Below, in pieces: positions 6,092-6,251 of a stretch of DNA of 6,251 nucleotides. Source of the stretch: Leptospiraceae bacterium (GTDB taxonomy: Bacteria > Spirochaetota > Leptospiria > Turneriellales > Turneriellaceae); the NCBI GenBank assembly GCA_016788945.1, contig JAEUSA010000088.1, forward strand, positions 1-6,251, in the 5' to 3' direction. Every line of letters begins with the position of its first letter. The first letter of the stretch is position 1. The notes under the pieces are model-generated. The model had not been told where the DNA came from, did not search any database, and saw only the letters and a list, made by a program, of their open reading frames with translations. Both the position numbers and the translations under genes were made by a program.

Positions 6092-6251
6092 AAACGCCAC
6101 TCGAGACCGAAATAGGGGATAATCGTCAGTGCTCCGTCGGCAATGGTAATTTTAGGGTTCTGGTCAGAATACGGCAGGTTATAGTTCCATTTTTGCTGGT
6201 TGGGCGCTTGGTAATTGTAGATATTGATCACCTCTATATACCAGCTGAAAT
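6088..6251 (-). CDS. C-terminus of a TonB-dependent receptor-like outer-membrane protein (partial)
   Basis: Reading the complement from the right edge, one frame stays open for 53 codons to TAG (6090-6088). It contains FSWYIEVINIYNYQAPN and ends PYFGLEWRF. The pattern of a YxEVxNxYN strand followed by a final strand ending in aromatic-x-Phe is typical of the last strands of TonB-dependent receptor beta barrels, which import siderophores, cobalamin and other ligands; the terminal Phe is the signal recognised by the barrel assembly machinery. Its start, plug domain and TonB box lie beyond the window, so the substrate cannot be judged. It is convergent with the sensor-like gene and the two stop codons overlap. 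The other two frames of this stretch were not matched to any family pattern. Confidence 0.72.
   Translation of the reverse strand, partial: FSWYIEVINIYNYQAPNQQKWNYNLPYSDQNPKITIADGALTIIPYFGLEWRF

Overview
The window carries six protein-coding genes on about 6.25 kb, almost wall to wall, with no RNA gene, mobile element or CRISPR array that I can see. Base composition looks moderately GC-rich (by eye, not counted). Two genes are best explained by TTG starts. The right edge holds the C-terminus of an apparent TonB-dependent outer-membrane receptor, so the organism is a double-membraned bacterium. The two-membrane-segment sensor-like protein and the general style suggest a spirochaete, perhaps of the Leptospirales (Turneriella/Leptonema-like). 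That assignment is inference from general impression only, with low confidence.

Left block (1-1206, + strand): the 3' three quarters of ruvB (Holliday-junction branch-migration ATPase), then a 130-residue exported or membrane protein that I do not recognise. Middle (1212-2975, - strand): a full-length UbiB/AarF/ABC1-family atypical kinase, convergent with the small gene and separated from it by only 5 nt. Right block (3002-6091, + strand): a tightly packed apparent operon of a stand-alone biotin carrier protein, a Nudix hydrolase beginning 1 nt after it, and a 701-residue two-pass membrane protein whose ATG overlaps the Nudix stop (TGATG). Far right (6088-6251, - strand): the C-terminal 53 codons of the outer-membrane receptor. 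Its stop codon overlaps the stop of the membrane protein on the opposite strand.

The 701-residue protein is the most interesting product. It has a periplasmic sensor-like domain, a coiled coil, a low-complexity linker, a possible GAF-like domain and a C-terminal segment that looks like a GGDEF domain with the signature lost (SPSRF in its place). Next come a perfect 11-bp inverted repeat with a 4-nt loop inside the start of the Nudix coding region, and a smaller inverted repeat over the start of the biotin carrier gene in the compact divergent region. The genes do not form an obvious single pathway. The biotin carrier lacks neighbouring carboxylase subunits, and the link between it, the Nudix enzyme and the sensor-like protein is operon structure only.
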